Shown here: positions 1-7,353 of the stretch, piece after piece
Numbering within the stretch: position 1 is the first letter of the stretch
Layout of the letters: each line of letters starts with the position of its first letter
Source of the DNA: JALZVT01 sp964519335
GTDB lineage: Bacteria; Pseudomonadota; Gammaproteobacteria; Pseudomonadales; Azotimanducaceae
Assembly (NCBI GenBank): GCA_964519335.1
Contig: CAZFIA010000038.1
Coordinates: 1-29,245, forward strand
Length of the DNA: 29,245 bases
Direction of reading: 5' to 3'
Position numbers and translations under genes: made by a program
The notes under the pieces: generated by a model
The model's input: the letters and a program-made list of their open reading frames with translations, nothing else
The model's database searches: none
What the model was told of the DNA's origin: nothing

Positions 1-17
1 AGGTAACATAAGCTTAT

Positions 18-54
18 TGGTCAGACCAGAATTTCGGGTCAATTGATCCGACCA
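18..54. promoter_or_regulatory. Pair of GntR/FCD-type operator-like palindromes
   Basis: Positions 18-28 form a perfect 11-bp palindrome, TGGTCAGACCA. Positions 43-55 form a related imperfect one, TTGATCCGACCAA, with one mismatched pair. Their centres are 26 bp apart. The core TGGTCNGACCA is the form known for FadR and other FCD-subgroup GntR repressors. On the minus strand a TTGACC -35-like hexamer (37-42) lies between the sites, and a poor -10-like hexamer (14-19) overlaps the first. This would fit a repressed promoter firing leftwards to a gene outside the window. The binding factor and the target are inferred; only the palindromes are directly seen. Confidence 0.45.
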
Positions 55-80
55 ACCCCTCAGGCCGACCCCTCAGGCAG
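55..80. repeat. 13-bp tandem duplication
   Basis: ACCCCTCAGGC occurs at 55-65 and again at 68-78, giving two 13-bp units that differ at one base. It lies between the operator-like sites and the end of the glutathione S-transferase gene. It is probably a small slippage duplication, and no function is visible. Confidence 0.6.
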
Positions 81-105
81 TGGCCCCAGGAAGTGGTCGT
101 AAGCG

Positions 106-729
106 CTAAGCCGTGGCGCTAGGACGCGCCTTCATCCGCTCAAACCAGGCCACGATGTTCTTGTTGTCCTGATTGATGGGTTGTCCGACAGTTTCGCCAA
201 AGGCCATGAAGCAATACAGCAGCACGTCTGCAAGGCCAATCTTATCGCCCGCCAGGAACTGCTTGTCACCCAGCAAGCCGTCGAGCCAGCTGATTTTTTC
301 CTGGGCCAGAGCTTTCAGCCCGTCTGCAGCTTCCGGCAGCAGTGTCATGCGCGACTCAAAAAGGGGCTTCCCTTCTGAGTAGCGAAATCCGTTCGCCAGT
401 GGCTCGGCCACGTAGAGGTCTACCCGGCGTGTCCACATGCGATTTTCGGCTCGTTCCTCGGGGGTGGCGCCCATAAGCGACTGACCCGGGAATTTTTCGT
501 CGATGTATTCGCAGATCGCGGTAATTTCGGCGATATGTTGGCCGTCGTCTGTTTCGATGCAAGGCAGCTGGCCGCCTGCATTTTTACTGACATAAGCCGC
601 TTCTCGGTTAGCCCCGGCCATGATGTCGACTTCTTCTACATCGCAGTCTTTCAACAGATCAACTCCGCGTTCGGCAGCAAACATTCGCACGACATGGGGG
701 TTGGGTCCGATGGAGTTATAGAATTTCAT
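106..729 (-). CDS. Glutathione S-transferase family protein
   Basis: This 207-residue protein has the usual length and two-domain plan of cytosolic GSTs. The N-terminal thioredoxin-like domain (about residues 1-83) begins MKFYNSIGPNPHVVRMF and carries GGQLPCIETDDG with the conserved cis-Pro, followed by an ITAIC segment in place of the usual E-S-x-A-I glutathione-contact motif. The all-helical C-terminal domain includes FLAGDKIGLADVLLY, the typical N-capping/Asp motif. Members conjugate or reduce electrophiles with glutathione in the cytoplasm. The ATG start is preceded by GGGAGG at good spacing. It lies 61 bp downstream of a glyoxalase I gene on the same strand, so the two probably form a glutathione-dependent detoxification unit. 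The substrate cannot be predicted. Confidence 0.9.
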   Translation of the reverse strand: MKFYNSIGPNPHVVRMFAAERGVDLLKDCDVEEVDIMAGANREAAYVSKNAGGQLPCIETDDGQHIAEITAICEYIDEKFPGQSLMGATPEERAENRMWTRRVDLYVAEPLANGFRYSEGKPLFESRMTLLPEAADGLKALAQEKISWLDGLLGDKQFLAGDKIGLADVLLYCFMAFGETVGQPINQDNKNIVAWFERMKARPSATA

Positions 730-790
730 TGAATGCCTCCCAGCTTCTTTATGAGTCTTTTTGAGTTAGTTTTATTCGATCAGGCTCAGT

Positions 791-1210
791 TTACCACTCG
801 CCAACGTTGGGCATCGAAGCCCAGGGTTCGCTGGGTTCCAGCGGCTTGCCGGACTGCAATAATTCGATGGATACATTGTCAGGAGAACGGACAAAGGCCA
901 TGTGCCCATCGCGCGGTGGCCGGTTGATGGTCACGCCATTGTCCATGAGCCGCTGGCAGCTTTCGTAAATATCATCCACCGCGTACGCCAGATGGCCAAA
1001 GTTGCGGCCGCCCTGCAGAGGTTCTGGGTCCCAATTGTGGGTCAGCTCAACCTGGGCGTTTGAGTCGCCCGGAGCCGCCAGAAACACCAGCGTGAAACGC
1101 CCCGCCTCGACGTCCACGCGGCGAACTTCCTCTAGCCCGAGTGCGGTGCAAAAAAACGCCTTGGTGGCGTCGATATCGGTGACTCGGATCATGGTATGCA
1201 GGTACTTCAT
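791..1210 (-). CDS. gloA: Glyoxalase I (lactoylglutathione lyase)
   Basis: This 139-residue VOC-fold protein closely resembles E. coli GloA in layout. It starts MKYLHTMIRVTDIDATKAFF, and the four metal ligands of the Ni-type enzyme are all visible: His5, the Glu of QVELTHNW, the His of FGHLAY and the Glu of SIELL. It should isomerise the hemithioacetal of methylglyoxal and glutathione to S-lactoylglutathione in the cytoplasm. It is upstream of the glutathione S-transferase gene on the same strand and divergent from the branched-chain dehydrogenase operon. A GAGGAG element lies about 12 bases before the ATG, farther than ideal. A generic VOC protein is the alternative, but the conserved ligands argue for true glyoxalase I. 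Confidence 0.88.
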   Translation of the reverse strand: MKYLHTMIRVTDIDATKAFFCTALGLEEVRRVDVEAGRFTLVFLAAPGDSNAQVELTHNWDPEPLQGGRNFGHLAYAVDDIYESCQRLMDNGVTINRPPRDGHMAFVRSPDNVSIELLQSGKPLEPSEPWASMPNVGEW

Positions 1211-1342
1211 AGGGGACTATTGCTCCTCAAAGGGGTTCGGCGTGCTTAGGTTAGCCAAGTAGATTGAAGGCTTGGGCACGAAAAAGCCACGTCGGGCGGT
1301 ATAGTTCGGCACACTTCGCGCTAGGATTTTCAGGCGAGCAGC

Positions 1343-2713
1343 ATGACGCAACCTCCTATTGAAACAGATGAAGCAGATGAATCAGACGATTCAGATTCAC
1401 AATCAGATCATTCGCAGGCCGGGGAAAGACCTGACGGTACCGCCGTTGGACGCTGGGGTAAGAGCGCGACGGGCGAACGCCTGAAAGGCGCGAACGCCCT
1501 GAGTCTGCATGTGCCCGAGCCGCTTACTCGGCCCGGCGACGAACCCAATTTTTCCTACATTGATGTCCCGGCCGCAGGACTGACGCCGCGCCCGGCCATC
1601 GATGTGCTGGGTGCGGATATCAAACCGCTCGCCACCGGTTTAATACGGGTGCTGGATGAAAACCACAATGCTGTTGGCGAATGGGCGAATGAAACCCCCT
1701 TGTCGCTTTGCGTGCAGGGGTTGCGGGCCATGCTTAAGGTGCGGGCGTATGACGAGCGCATGCTTATCGCCCAGCGCCAGGGTAAGACGTCCTTCTATAT
1801 GCAGTGCACTGGAGAAGAGGCGGTTGCCTGCGGACAACGGCTTGCACTTGAACCGGGTGACATGTGTTTTCCAACCTATCGACAGCAGGGGCTACTGCTT
1901 ACCCAGGACTACCCGCTGCTGGATATGATCTGCCAGATTTACTCCAACACCCGCGACAAGTTGCGTGGGCGACAGTTACCGGTGATGTACTCTGCAAAAG
2001 ACTACGGCTTCTTTTCTATTTCCGGAAACCTCGGCACGCAGTTTGTGCAGGCTGTGGGTTGGGCGATGGCGTCTGCGATAGACGGCAACAATCGGATCGC
2101 CTCTGGTTGGATTGGTGAAGGCTCGACTGCCGAATCTGATTTTCACAGCGCGCTGGTTTTTGCGTCAGTCTATCGCCCGCCCGTGATATTGAATGTCGTG
2201 AACAACCAGTGGGCCATCTCCAGTTTTCAGGGCGTTGCTGGCGGCATTTCTGCAACCTTTGCTGAGCGTGCACACGGGTATGGCATCGCATCGCTCCGTG
2301 TTGATGGCAACGACTTCCTGGCGGTGCATGCGGCTTCAAGATGGGCGGAGCGGCGCGCTCGCGCAAATTTGGGGCCAACGCTTATCGAATGGGTAACTTA
2401 TCGCGCGGCGGGTCACTCCACTTCGGATGATCCCGGTAAGTATCGCCCCAGGTCAGAGGCGGCAGCATGGCCGCTAGGTGATCCGATTGAGAGATTGAAG
2501 CTTTACCTGATTAAGGAAGGCCGGTGGAGTGAAGAACAACACGAGCAAACCTGGACAGCGATGCAAGAAGAGGTTCGTGAAGCCGCTCGTGAGGCGGAGA
2601 CCTACGGTACGTTAAACACGGGTCCCAAGCCCAGCGCTCGCGAAATGTTTGAAGGGGTATACGAACAGATGCCCGATCATCTGATGCGGCAACGCCAGAA
2701 GCTGGGAGTTTAG
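1343..2713 (+). CDS. bkdA1: Branched-chain 2-oxoacid dehydrogenase, E1 alpha subunit
   Basis: This 456-residue protein is the thiamine-diphosphate-binding alpha subunit of the 3-methyl-2-oxobutanoate dehydrogenase complex. It decarboxylates the oxoacids derived from valine, leucine and isoleucine. The ThDP/Mg motif starts at GEGSTAESDF (about 258-267) and ends at NVVNNQW (about 284-290). The loop YRAAGHSTSDDP is typical of BCKDH rather than pyruvate E1. Upstream of the family core is an unusual N-terminal stretch (about residues 7-30) rich in Asp, Glu and Ser, probably disordered. The ATG follows a weak AGGCGAG element. Its TAG stop overlaps the GTG that can start E1 beta, indicating translational coupling. 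No regulator gene adjoins the operon. Confidence 0.95.
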   Translation: MTQPPIETDEADESDDSDSQSDHSQAGERPDGTAVGRWGKSATGERLKGANALSLHVPEPLTRPGDEPNFSYIDVPAAGLTPRPAIDVLGADIKPLATGLIRVLDENHNAVGEWANETPLSLCVQGLRAMLKVRAYDERMLIAQRQGKTSFYMQCTGEEAVACGQRLALEPGDMCFPTYRQQGLLLTQDYPLLDMICQIYSNTRDKLRGRQLPVMYSAKDYGFFSISGNLGTQFVQAVGWAMASAIDGNNRIASGWIGEGSTAESDFHSALVFASVYRPPVILNVVNNQWAISSFQGVAGGISATFAERAHGYGIASLRVDGNDFLAVHAASRWAERRARANLGPTLIEWVTYRAAGHSTSDDPGKYRPRSEAAAWPLGDPIERLKLYLIKEGRWSEEQHEQTWTAMQEEVREAAREAETYGTLNTGPKPSAREMFEGVYEQMPDHLMRQRQKLGV

Positions 2714-3768
2714 TGATGACTACTTCGGCTGAAACTCACCGATTAACCATGATCGAAGCCATTCGAGATGGCATTGATGCGGCCATGGCGCGCGACGATC
2801 GTGTTGTTGTGTTTGGCGAAGATGTGGGTTACTTCGGCGGTGTGTTTCGCTGCACGGATGGTTTGCAAGAGAAGTATGGCGCTGCCCGTGTTTTCGACAC
2901 ACCAATAAATGAAAGTGGAATCATTGGTGCAGCTGTGGGCATGGCCGCATACGGCTTGCGGCCCATCGCTGAAATTCAGTTTGCCGACTACGTCTACCCG
3001 GGTTACGACCAAATCGTCTCCGAAGCTGCGCGCTTGCGTCACCGATCTGCTGGTGATTTCACAGCGCCGATGGTGATACGTCTACCCTGCGGCGGCGGAA
3101 TATTCGGCGGTCAGACGCACAGTCAGTCACCCGAGGCATTGTTTACTCATGTGGCTGGACTAAAAACGGTGATGCCGTCAAATCCGGTGGACGCCAAAGG
3201 GTTGTTGATCGCCGCCATCGAAGATCCTGATCCGGTCATATTTTTTGAACCCAAACGACTTTATAACGGTCCCTTCGACGGTTACCACGATCAAGCACTT
3301 GCCTCCTGGAAGAAGCATCCGTTGGGCGCAGTACCCGATGGCTATTACAAGGTTGAGCTGGGCGAGGCATCGCTTGCGAGCGAAGGCAGTGACGTTACGA
3401 TACTGGCTTACGGGACGCTCGTGCACGTGGCGCTTGCCGCAGTTGCTGCCATGAACCTTAGTGCAGACGTTATCGACCTGCGCACGCTAGTGCCGCTTGA
3501 TCTGGCAGCGATCGAGCGATCGGTACAAAAAACCGGGCGCTGTGTGATTGCCCACGAGGCTACCTTTACTAATGGCTACGGCGCCGAGCTGTCGGCGCTG
3601 GTGCAGGAAACTTGTTTTTATCATCTTGAGGCGCCGATCGAGCGCGTCACGGGTTGGGATACCCCTTACCCGCACGCGCAGGAATGGGACTATTTCCCAG
3701 GGCCCGAACGATTACAGAAAGCGCTGCAAAGAGTGATGGATGCGGATCCGGCAGGTGTGCAGGTATGA
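2713..3768 (+). CDS. bkdA2: Branched-chain 2-oxoacid dehydrogenase, E1 beta subunit
   Basis: This 351-residue transketolase-like beta subunit completes the E1 heterotetramer with the preceding gene. Characteristic segments include VVFGEDVGYFGGVFRCTDGL near the N-terminus, FDTPINESGIIGAAVGMA, AEIQFADYVYPGYDQI and a C-terminal HEATFTNGYGAEL segment. Translation may start at GTG 2713, which overlaps the E1 alpha stop, or at the adjacent ATG 2716; nothing separates the two. The gene ends in an ATGA overlap with E2 at 3765-3768, so translation of E1 alpha, E1 beta and E2 appears coupled, as expected for subunits needed in fixed proportion. Confidence 0.95.
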   Translation: MMTTSAETHRLTMIEAIRDGIDAAMARDDRVVVFGEDVGYFGGVFRCTDGLQEKYGAARVFDTPINESGIIGAAVGMAAYGLRPIAEIQFADYVYPGYDQIVSEAARLRHRSAGDFTAPMVIRLPCGGGIFGGQTHSQSPEALFTHVAGLKTVMPSNPVDAKGLLIAAIEDPDPVIFFEPKRLYNGPFDGYHDQALASWKKHPLGAVPDGYYKVELGEASLASEGSDVTILAYGTLVHVALAAVAAMNLSADVIDLRTLVPLDLAAIERSVQKTGRCVIAHEATFTNGYGAELSALVQETCFYHLEAPIERVTGWDTPYPHAQEWDYFPGPERLQKALQRVMDADPAGVQV

Positions 3769-5072
3769 GCGAGCACGTTATAAAGCTGCCTGACGTAGGC
3801 GAGGGAATTACCGAGGCCGAAATTGTTGAATGGCACGTGAGTGTTGGAGATACGGTAGCGGAAGATGATCTTGTGGGTGCGGTGATGACTGACAAGGCGG
3901 CGGTGGATATTCCGTCCCCCGTTGCGGGGACGGTTAGCCGACTCGGTGGCGAGATTGGCGATATTCTTGCGGTGGGTTCGGATTACGTGTGCATTTCACT
4001 AAGCGGTGAACTGCCAGAAGTCTCAGAATCGGCTTCCTCAGAAGCAGCTTTACCGGAAACTATTTCACCAGAATCTAATTCACCGGAGGGGGGTGTTAAA
4101 GCCGTTGCCGGGCCTGTGGCTGAGGTGTCGTCGCCAGAGAGTACTCAGCCAACAGCTAGCGCAACCGAGAAAAGGGAAAGCGCTGAGATTAAGCGCGTGC
4201 TTGCCTCTCCGGCTGTTCGCCGTCGCGCCTTCGAGCACGGGGTGGCGTTGCACTATGTTCATGGTAGCGGACCTGCTGGGCGTATTACGCATGATGACCT
4301 TGAGGGCTATTTGGCCGGCCATGCCGGAGCTCATGCTGCGGTTCAAGCTGCTGGACTTGAGCAGCCTCGCGATATGGTTGAAGAAATTAAAGTGGTTGGG
4401 ATGCGCCGCCAGATCGCGCAAAAGATGCAGGAAGCAAAGCGCCGAATTCCGCACTTCAGCTATGTAGAAGAAACCGACGTAACCTCACTCGAAGAGTTAC
4501 GCGCGCAGCTAAACGGCAATAGGAAACCTGAACAGCCAAAACTCAACATATTGCCGTTTGTTGCACTGGCGCTGATTCGCGCCCTCGAAGAGTTTCCCCA
4601 AATGAACGCGCGCTTTGATGACGATGCGCAGATAGTTCGCAGACACAGCGGTGTGCACCTGGGGATAGCTGCTCAAACAGATCGCGGATTGATGGTGCCG
4701 GTAATGCACCATGCGCAAAGCCTTGATGTCTGGGCGATTGCAAGCAAGATCGCCGAGCTTGCAGAAGCCGCGCGCGGTGGTCGCATAAGACGCGATGATT
4801 TGACCGGGGCAACTATCACGCTAACTAGTTTGGGAGCGCTCGGTGGCATAGTTACTACGCCCGTAATCAATTACCCCGAGGTTGCAATTGTGGGCATCAA
4901 TCGCATTGTTACTCGGCCGGTGTTTGTCGAAGAGCGAGTGGAGAAACGTTTGCTCATGAATCTGAGCTCGTCGTTTGATCATCGAGTGGTTGATGGCTTT
5001 GATGCTGCTGAGTTTGTGCAGCGCATACGAGCCTACATTGAATACCCCAGCACCATATTTATTCCTGGTTAA
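3765..5072 (+). CDS. bkdB: Branched-chain 2-oxoacid dehydrogenase E2 (dihydrolipoyl acyltransferase)
   Basis: This 435-residue core of the complex transfers the branched acyl group to CoA. It has one lipoyl domain (about 1-80) with the lipoylated Lys44 in MTDKAAVDIP. A Ser/Glu/Pro-rich linker (about 83-140) follows, then a peripheral-subunit-binding domain (about 143-183, ASPAVRRRAFEHGV to GRITHDDLEGYL). The C-terminal catalytic domain ends with the HRVVDG active-site motif (about 406-411). The open frame extends upstream to 3654, but that extension lies inside E1 beta. The ATG at 3765 puts the lipoyl domain at the N-terminus, as in the family, and overlaps the E1 beta stop. E3 follows after 67 bp. 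Confidence 0.96.
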   Translation: MSEHVIKLPDVGEGITEAEIVEWHVSVGDTVAEDDLVGAVMTDKAAVDIPSPVAGTVSRLGGEIGDILAVGSDYVCISLSGELPEVSESASSEAALPETISPESNSPEGGVKAVAGPVAEVSSPESTQPTASATEKRESAEIKRVLASPAVRRRAFEHGVALHYVHGSGPAGRITHDDLEGYLAGHAGAHAAVQAAGLEQPRDMVEEIKVVGMRRQIAQKMQEAKRRIPHFSYVEETDVTSLEELRAQLNGNRKPEQPKLNILPFVALALIRALEEFPQMNARFDDDAQIVRRHSGVHLGIAAQTDRGLMVPVMHHAQSLDVWAIASKIAELAEAARGGRIRRDDLTGATITLTSLGALGGIVTTPVINYPEVAIVGINRIVTRPVFVEERVEKRLLMNLSSSFDHRVVDGFDAAEFVQRIRAYIEYPSTIFIPG

Positions 5073-5139
5073 CCTGTTTGGTTAGTCCCGAGTCAATCTG
5101 AAGTCATAGCCAAGAAAAGAATCCCAGCAGGTAACCGCA

Positions 5140-6636
5140 GTGGTGGAACAAACTTCTTCGAAAAACGAATCGGTTAGCAAGCCCCAGAACGAGCCCCAGA
5201 ACATGCCTGGCAACGTGCAGGTTCTAATTCTTGGCGGGGGTCCTGGCGGATATAGCTGCGCGTTGCGAGCGGCCGAACTTGGTTTGGATGTGTTACTCGT
5301 AGAACCAGGTCGTCCTGGCGGAACCTGTTTGCACGCAGGCTGCATCCCTTCCAAGGCGCTAATACATGCGGCGGCGCGCTATAGCGAAACCGTTGCCAGC
5401 CAAACAGAGCCAGCAGCCGTGTTGTCTGCGATGGGTATTCGCTGTTCGGATGTTGCTCTTGACTGGCGGGCGACTCAAGCGTGGAAGGATGGTGTCATCG
5501 GTACGCTGGCGGGTGGGGTTGAAGGGCTGCTAGCGAAAGCTGGGGTGCAGGTCTTATGCGGAAAAGCTTCGATGCTTGATGGCAAACGCGCACGGGTTTC
5601 GTTAGTTGATAGCACAGATAAGCCACGAGAATTTGAGGTGCAGGCACAGCACGTGGTGCTTGCCGTGGGTGCGCGCGAGGTCAGCTTGCCCGGCCTTCGC
5701 GCCAGCGAACATGTTCTATACGCTGAGCAGGCCCTGTCGGTCGACACTTTGCCCGAACATCTTGCGGTAGTGGGCGGGGGCTATGTTGGTCTGGAACTTG
5801 GGCAGGCCTTTGCTCGATTGGGTGTTCATGTCACGGTTGTCGAGGCCGAAGAGCGGCTGCTGCCGGCGTATCCCAAGTCGCTGGTTGCCCCGCTGATCAA
5901 GTCTCTGACAGCAGACAATATTCAGGCCTTAACTGCAACGCGGGCAGAGGCCTTCTCTGACGGCTTTCTCACCGTAAGCGCTGTTGATCCGTCTTCGGCA
6001 ACTGCAGCCCAAACCGAAGCTACGAGGGTGCGCGCCGACAAGGTGCTTGTGGCAATCGGGCGCAAAGCAAACCTCGAGGGCTGGGGTCGGGAACAGTTAG
6101 CGCTTGACCTCGCCGATGGCTTTGTCGCGGTAGACAGTCGATGCGAAACTTCTATGTCGGGGGTTTATGCGGTGGGTGATGTGACTGGTGAGCCTATGCT
6201 TGCCCACCGCGCCATTGCGCAGGGGCAGGTTGTTGCGGAGTGTTTAGCGGGCAGGCGACGCGAGTTTTCACCCGTTGCAATTCCCGCGGTGTGTTTTACT
6301 TCTCCAGAGATTGCGACTGTGGGCCTGACCGCTGAGAGCGCCAGGGCTGCGGGCTACGACGCTTTGGTTAAGCGTTTTCCGCTGGCCGCCAACGGCCGCG
6401 CCCTAACGCTTGGCAGTAGCTCAGGTTTTGTTGAAGTGGTTGCTGATCGTGCTGACCATGTGCTGCTTGGTGTTCAGGCTGTCGGTGAGCACATCGCCGA
6501 ATTGGTACACAGCTTCACGCTGGCGCTGGAGATGGGCGCACGACTTGAGGATGTAGCTGACACAGTACACGCACACCCCACCATTGGTGAGTCGTTTGCT
6601 GAAGTGAGTTCGGCCGCCCTGGGCTTTGGGAAGTAG
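5140..6636 (+). CDS. lpdV: Dihydrolipoyl dehydrogenase, E3 of the branched-chain complex
   Basis: This 498-residue FAD-dependent pyridine nucleotide-disulfide oxidoreductase regenerates lipoamide on E2 with NAD+. The FAD site GGGPGGYSCALRAAELG lies at about 32-48. The redox pair is Cys63/Cys68 in GGTCLHAGCIPSK. The NAD-binding Rossmann motif is VVGGGYVGLELGQ, and the C-terminal interface carries HAHPTIGESFAEV with the catalytic His. About 25 polar residues precede the FAD fold. The start is one of two adjacent GTG codons at 5140 and 5143; the ribosome-binding site is weak. Its position after E2 marks it as the dedicated E3. Oxoacid dehydrogenase complexes in other bacteria often share one E3. 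Confidence 0.94.
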   Translation: MVEQTSSKNESVSKPQNEPQNMPGNVQVLILGGGPGGYSCALRAAELGLDVLLVEPGRPGGTCLHAGCIPSKALIHAAARYSETVASQTEPAAVLSAMGIRCSDVALDWRATQAWKDGVIGTLAGGVEGLLAKAGVQVLCGKASMLDGKRARVSLVDSTDKPREFEVQAQHVVLAVGAREVSLPGLRASEHVLYAEQALSVDTLPEHLAVVGGGYVGLELGQAFARLGVHVTVVEAEERLLPAYPKSLVAPLIKSLTADNIQALTATRAEAFSDGFLTVSAVDPSSATAAQTEATRVRADKVLVAIGRKANLEGWGREQLALDLADGFVAVDSRCETSMSGVYAVGDVTGEPMLAHRAIAQGQVVAECLAGRRREFSPVAIPAVCFTSPEIATVGLTAESARAAGYDALVKRFPLAANGRALTLGSSSGFVEVVADRADHVLLGVQAVGEHIAELVHSFTLALEMGARLEDVADTVHAHPTIGESFAEVSSAALGFGK

Positions 6637-6657
6637 GACGGACGTTGCGAAGAGAGA

Positions 6658-6801
6658 TTAGGGAATAATTACGCTCAGCAGCATGCTGCAGGTGAGGGTA
6701 GAGAACGCAGCCAATAGTAAGCCGATCTCGGCGTAGCTCAGGCGGTCGTCTTTGTTAAGGGCAGCGATGGTTGCCGCGGTAATTGAAGTAGAAGAATGCA
6801 T
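6658..6801 (-). CDS. 47-residue predicted single-pass membrane protein
   Basis: A complete small frame runs from ATG (6801-6799) to TAA (6660-6658), encoding 47 residues. The N-terminal half is polar with a short amphipathic stretch (MHSSTSITAATIAALNKDDR). The C-terminal half is a hydrophobic segment of about 21 residues (about 26-46, IGLLLAAFSTL to MLLSVIIP), long enough to span the inner membrane. AGGA lies four bases before the ATG, a usable but close ribosome-binding site. It is convergent with lpdV and lies downstream of the minus-strand hypothetical gene. I do not recognise a family. Coding status rests on start, Shine-Dalgarno and a clean transmembrane pattern; a chance frame is possible. 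Confidence 0.5.
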   Translation of the reverse strand: MHSSTSITAATIAALNKDDRLSYAEIGLLLAAFSTLTCSMLLSVIIP

Positions 6802-6938
6802 GTGGTCCTACTCGTAAGTCACTGATACAGATCCGTAAATTACGCGTTAACAATGGAATCTTGTCGAACCAAGAATGGAAGTAATCTGGAGCGGCTCTGG
6901 AGCGCAGCAGATGGGGCTTTATGGGGGGTTGATGGGCC

Positions 6939-6955
6939 GTTAAGCGCGCCTTAAC
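6939..6955. repeat. Short inverted repeat downstream of hypothetical gene
   Basis: GTTAAG and CTTAAC (6 bp arms) flank a 5-base loop just after the end of the minus-strand hypothetical gene. No T-run follows on the minus strand, so it is a weak terminator candidate at best. Confidence 0.3.
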
Positions 6956-6962
6956 TCGCCTT

Positions 6963-7250
6963 TTATGCGCTTTTAGACTGCTCTAGCTCGGCCAGTTGCG
7001 CATAATATTTGTCAATTAACGCCTGGTAAGCCCGCATGACTGAACTGGGCAGGGGCCGAGTTTCAGCCTGCCGATTGGCAAGTTCCAAGCTCAAACGTTC
7101 GATCATGCTGCGTAAGCGAAGAGATTCCGGACAGCTTCCTGGAGCACCTGATTGGGGCTCATCGGGCTGAAATTGGGGCTGTGGCGACATTTCTGACATG
7201 GATAGACCGTACAGATATCTGGGCGCAGGCACTGAGAACCGGGTCGCCAT
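6963..7250 (-). CDS. Hypothetical protein, 95 residues, helical C-terminus
   Basis: I do not recognise a family. The first 35 or so residues are Pro/Gln-rich and probably disordered. Residues about 42-95 (SLRLRSMIERLSLELANRQ to RAYQALIDKYYAQLAELEQSKSA) look like two amphipathic helices with coiled-coil character. No signal peptide or membrane segment is seen. Two Met starts are possible: 7250, giving 95 residues, or 7199, giving 78 residues beginning MSEMSPQPQFQ. Neither has a strong Shine-Dalgarno, and the shorter form would retain the whole helical part. It is divergent from the M48 protease gene, with about 100 bp between them, and upstream of the 47-residue membrane protein on the same strand. 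Confidence 0.6.
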   Translation of the reverse strand: MATRFSVPAPRYLYGLSMSEMSPQPQFQPDEPQSGAPGSCPESLRLRSMIERLSLELANRQAETRPLPSSVMRAYQALIDKYYAQLAELEQSKSA

Positions 7251-7353
7251 CTTACAAACCCGATACGCTGACTCGGTTACTCTGAAGCTCCTGAACCTGT
7301 GCCTGCGTTACTATCATGCACGCTAATTCACAATCGAAATTATCGGATTGATC

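Noticed and set aside
1271..1305. Promoter upstream of the branched-chain operon: a GGGCACG motif resembling the -24 part of a sigma-54 promoter, and a TATAGT hexamer at 1300-1305.
   Set aside because: No TTGC-type -12 element follows the first at the right distance, and no suitable -35 pairs with the second.
2016..2378. A 120-codon minus-strand frame inside E1 alpha.
   Set aside because: It is fully antisense to a strongly conserved gene; its Arg/Gln/Pro-rich translation is typical of shadow frames.
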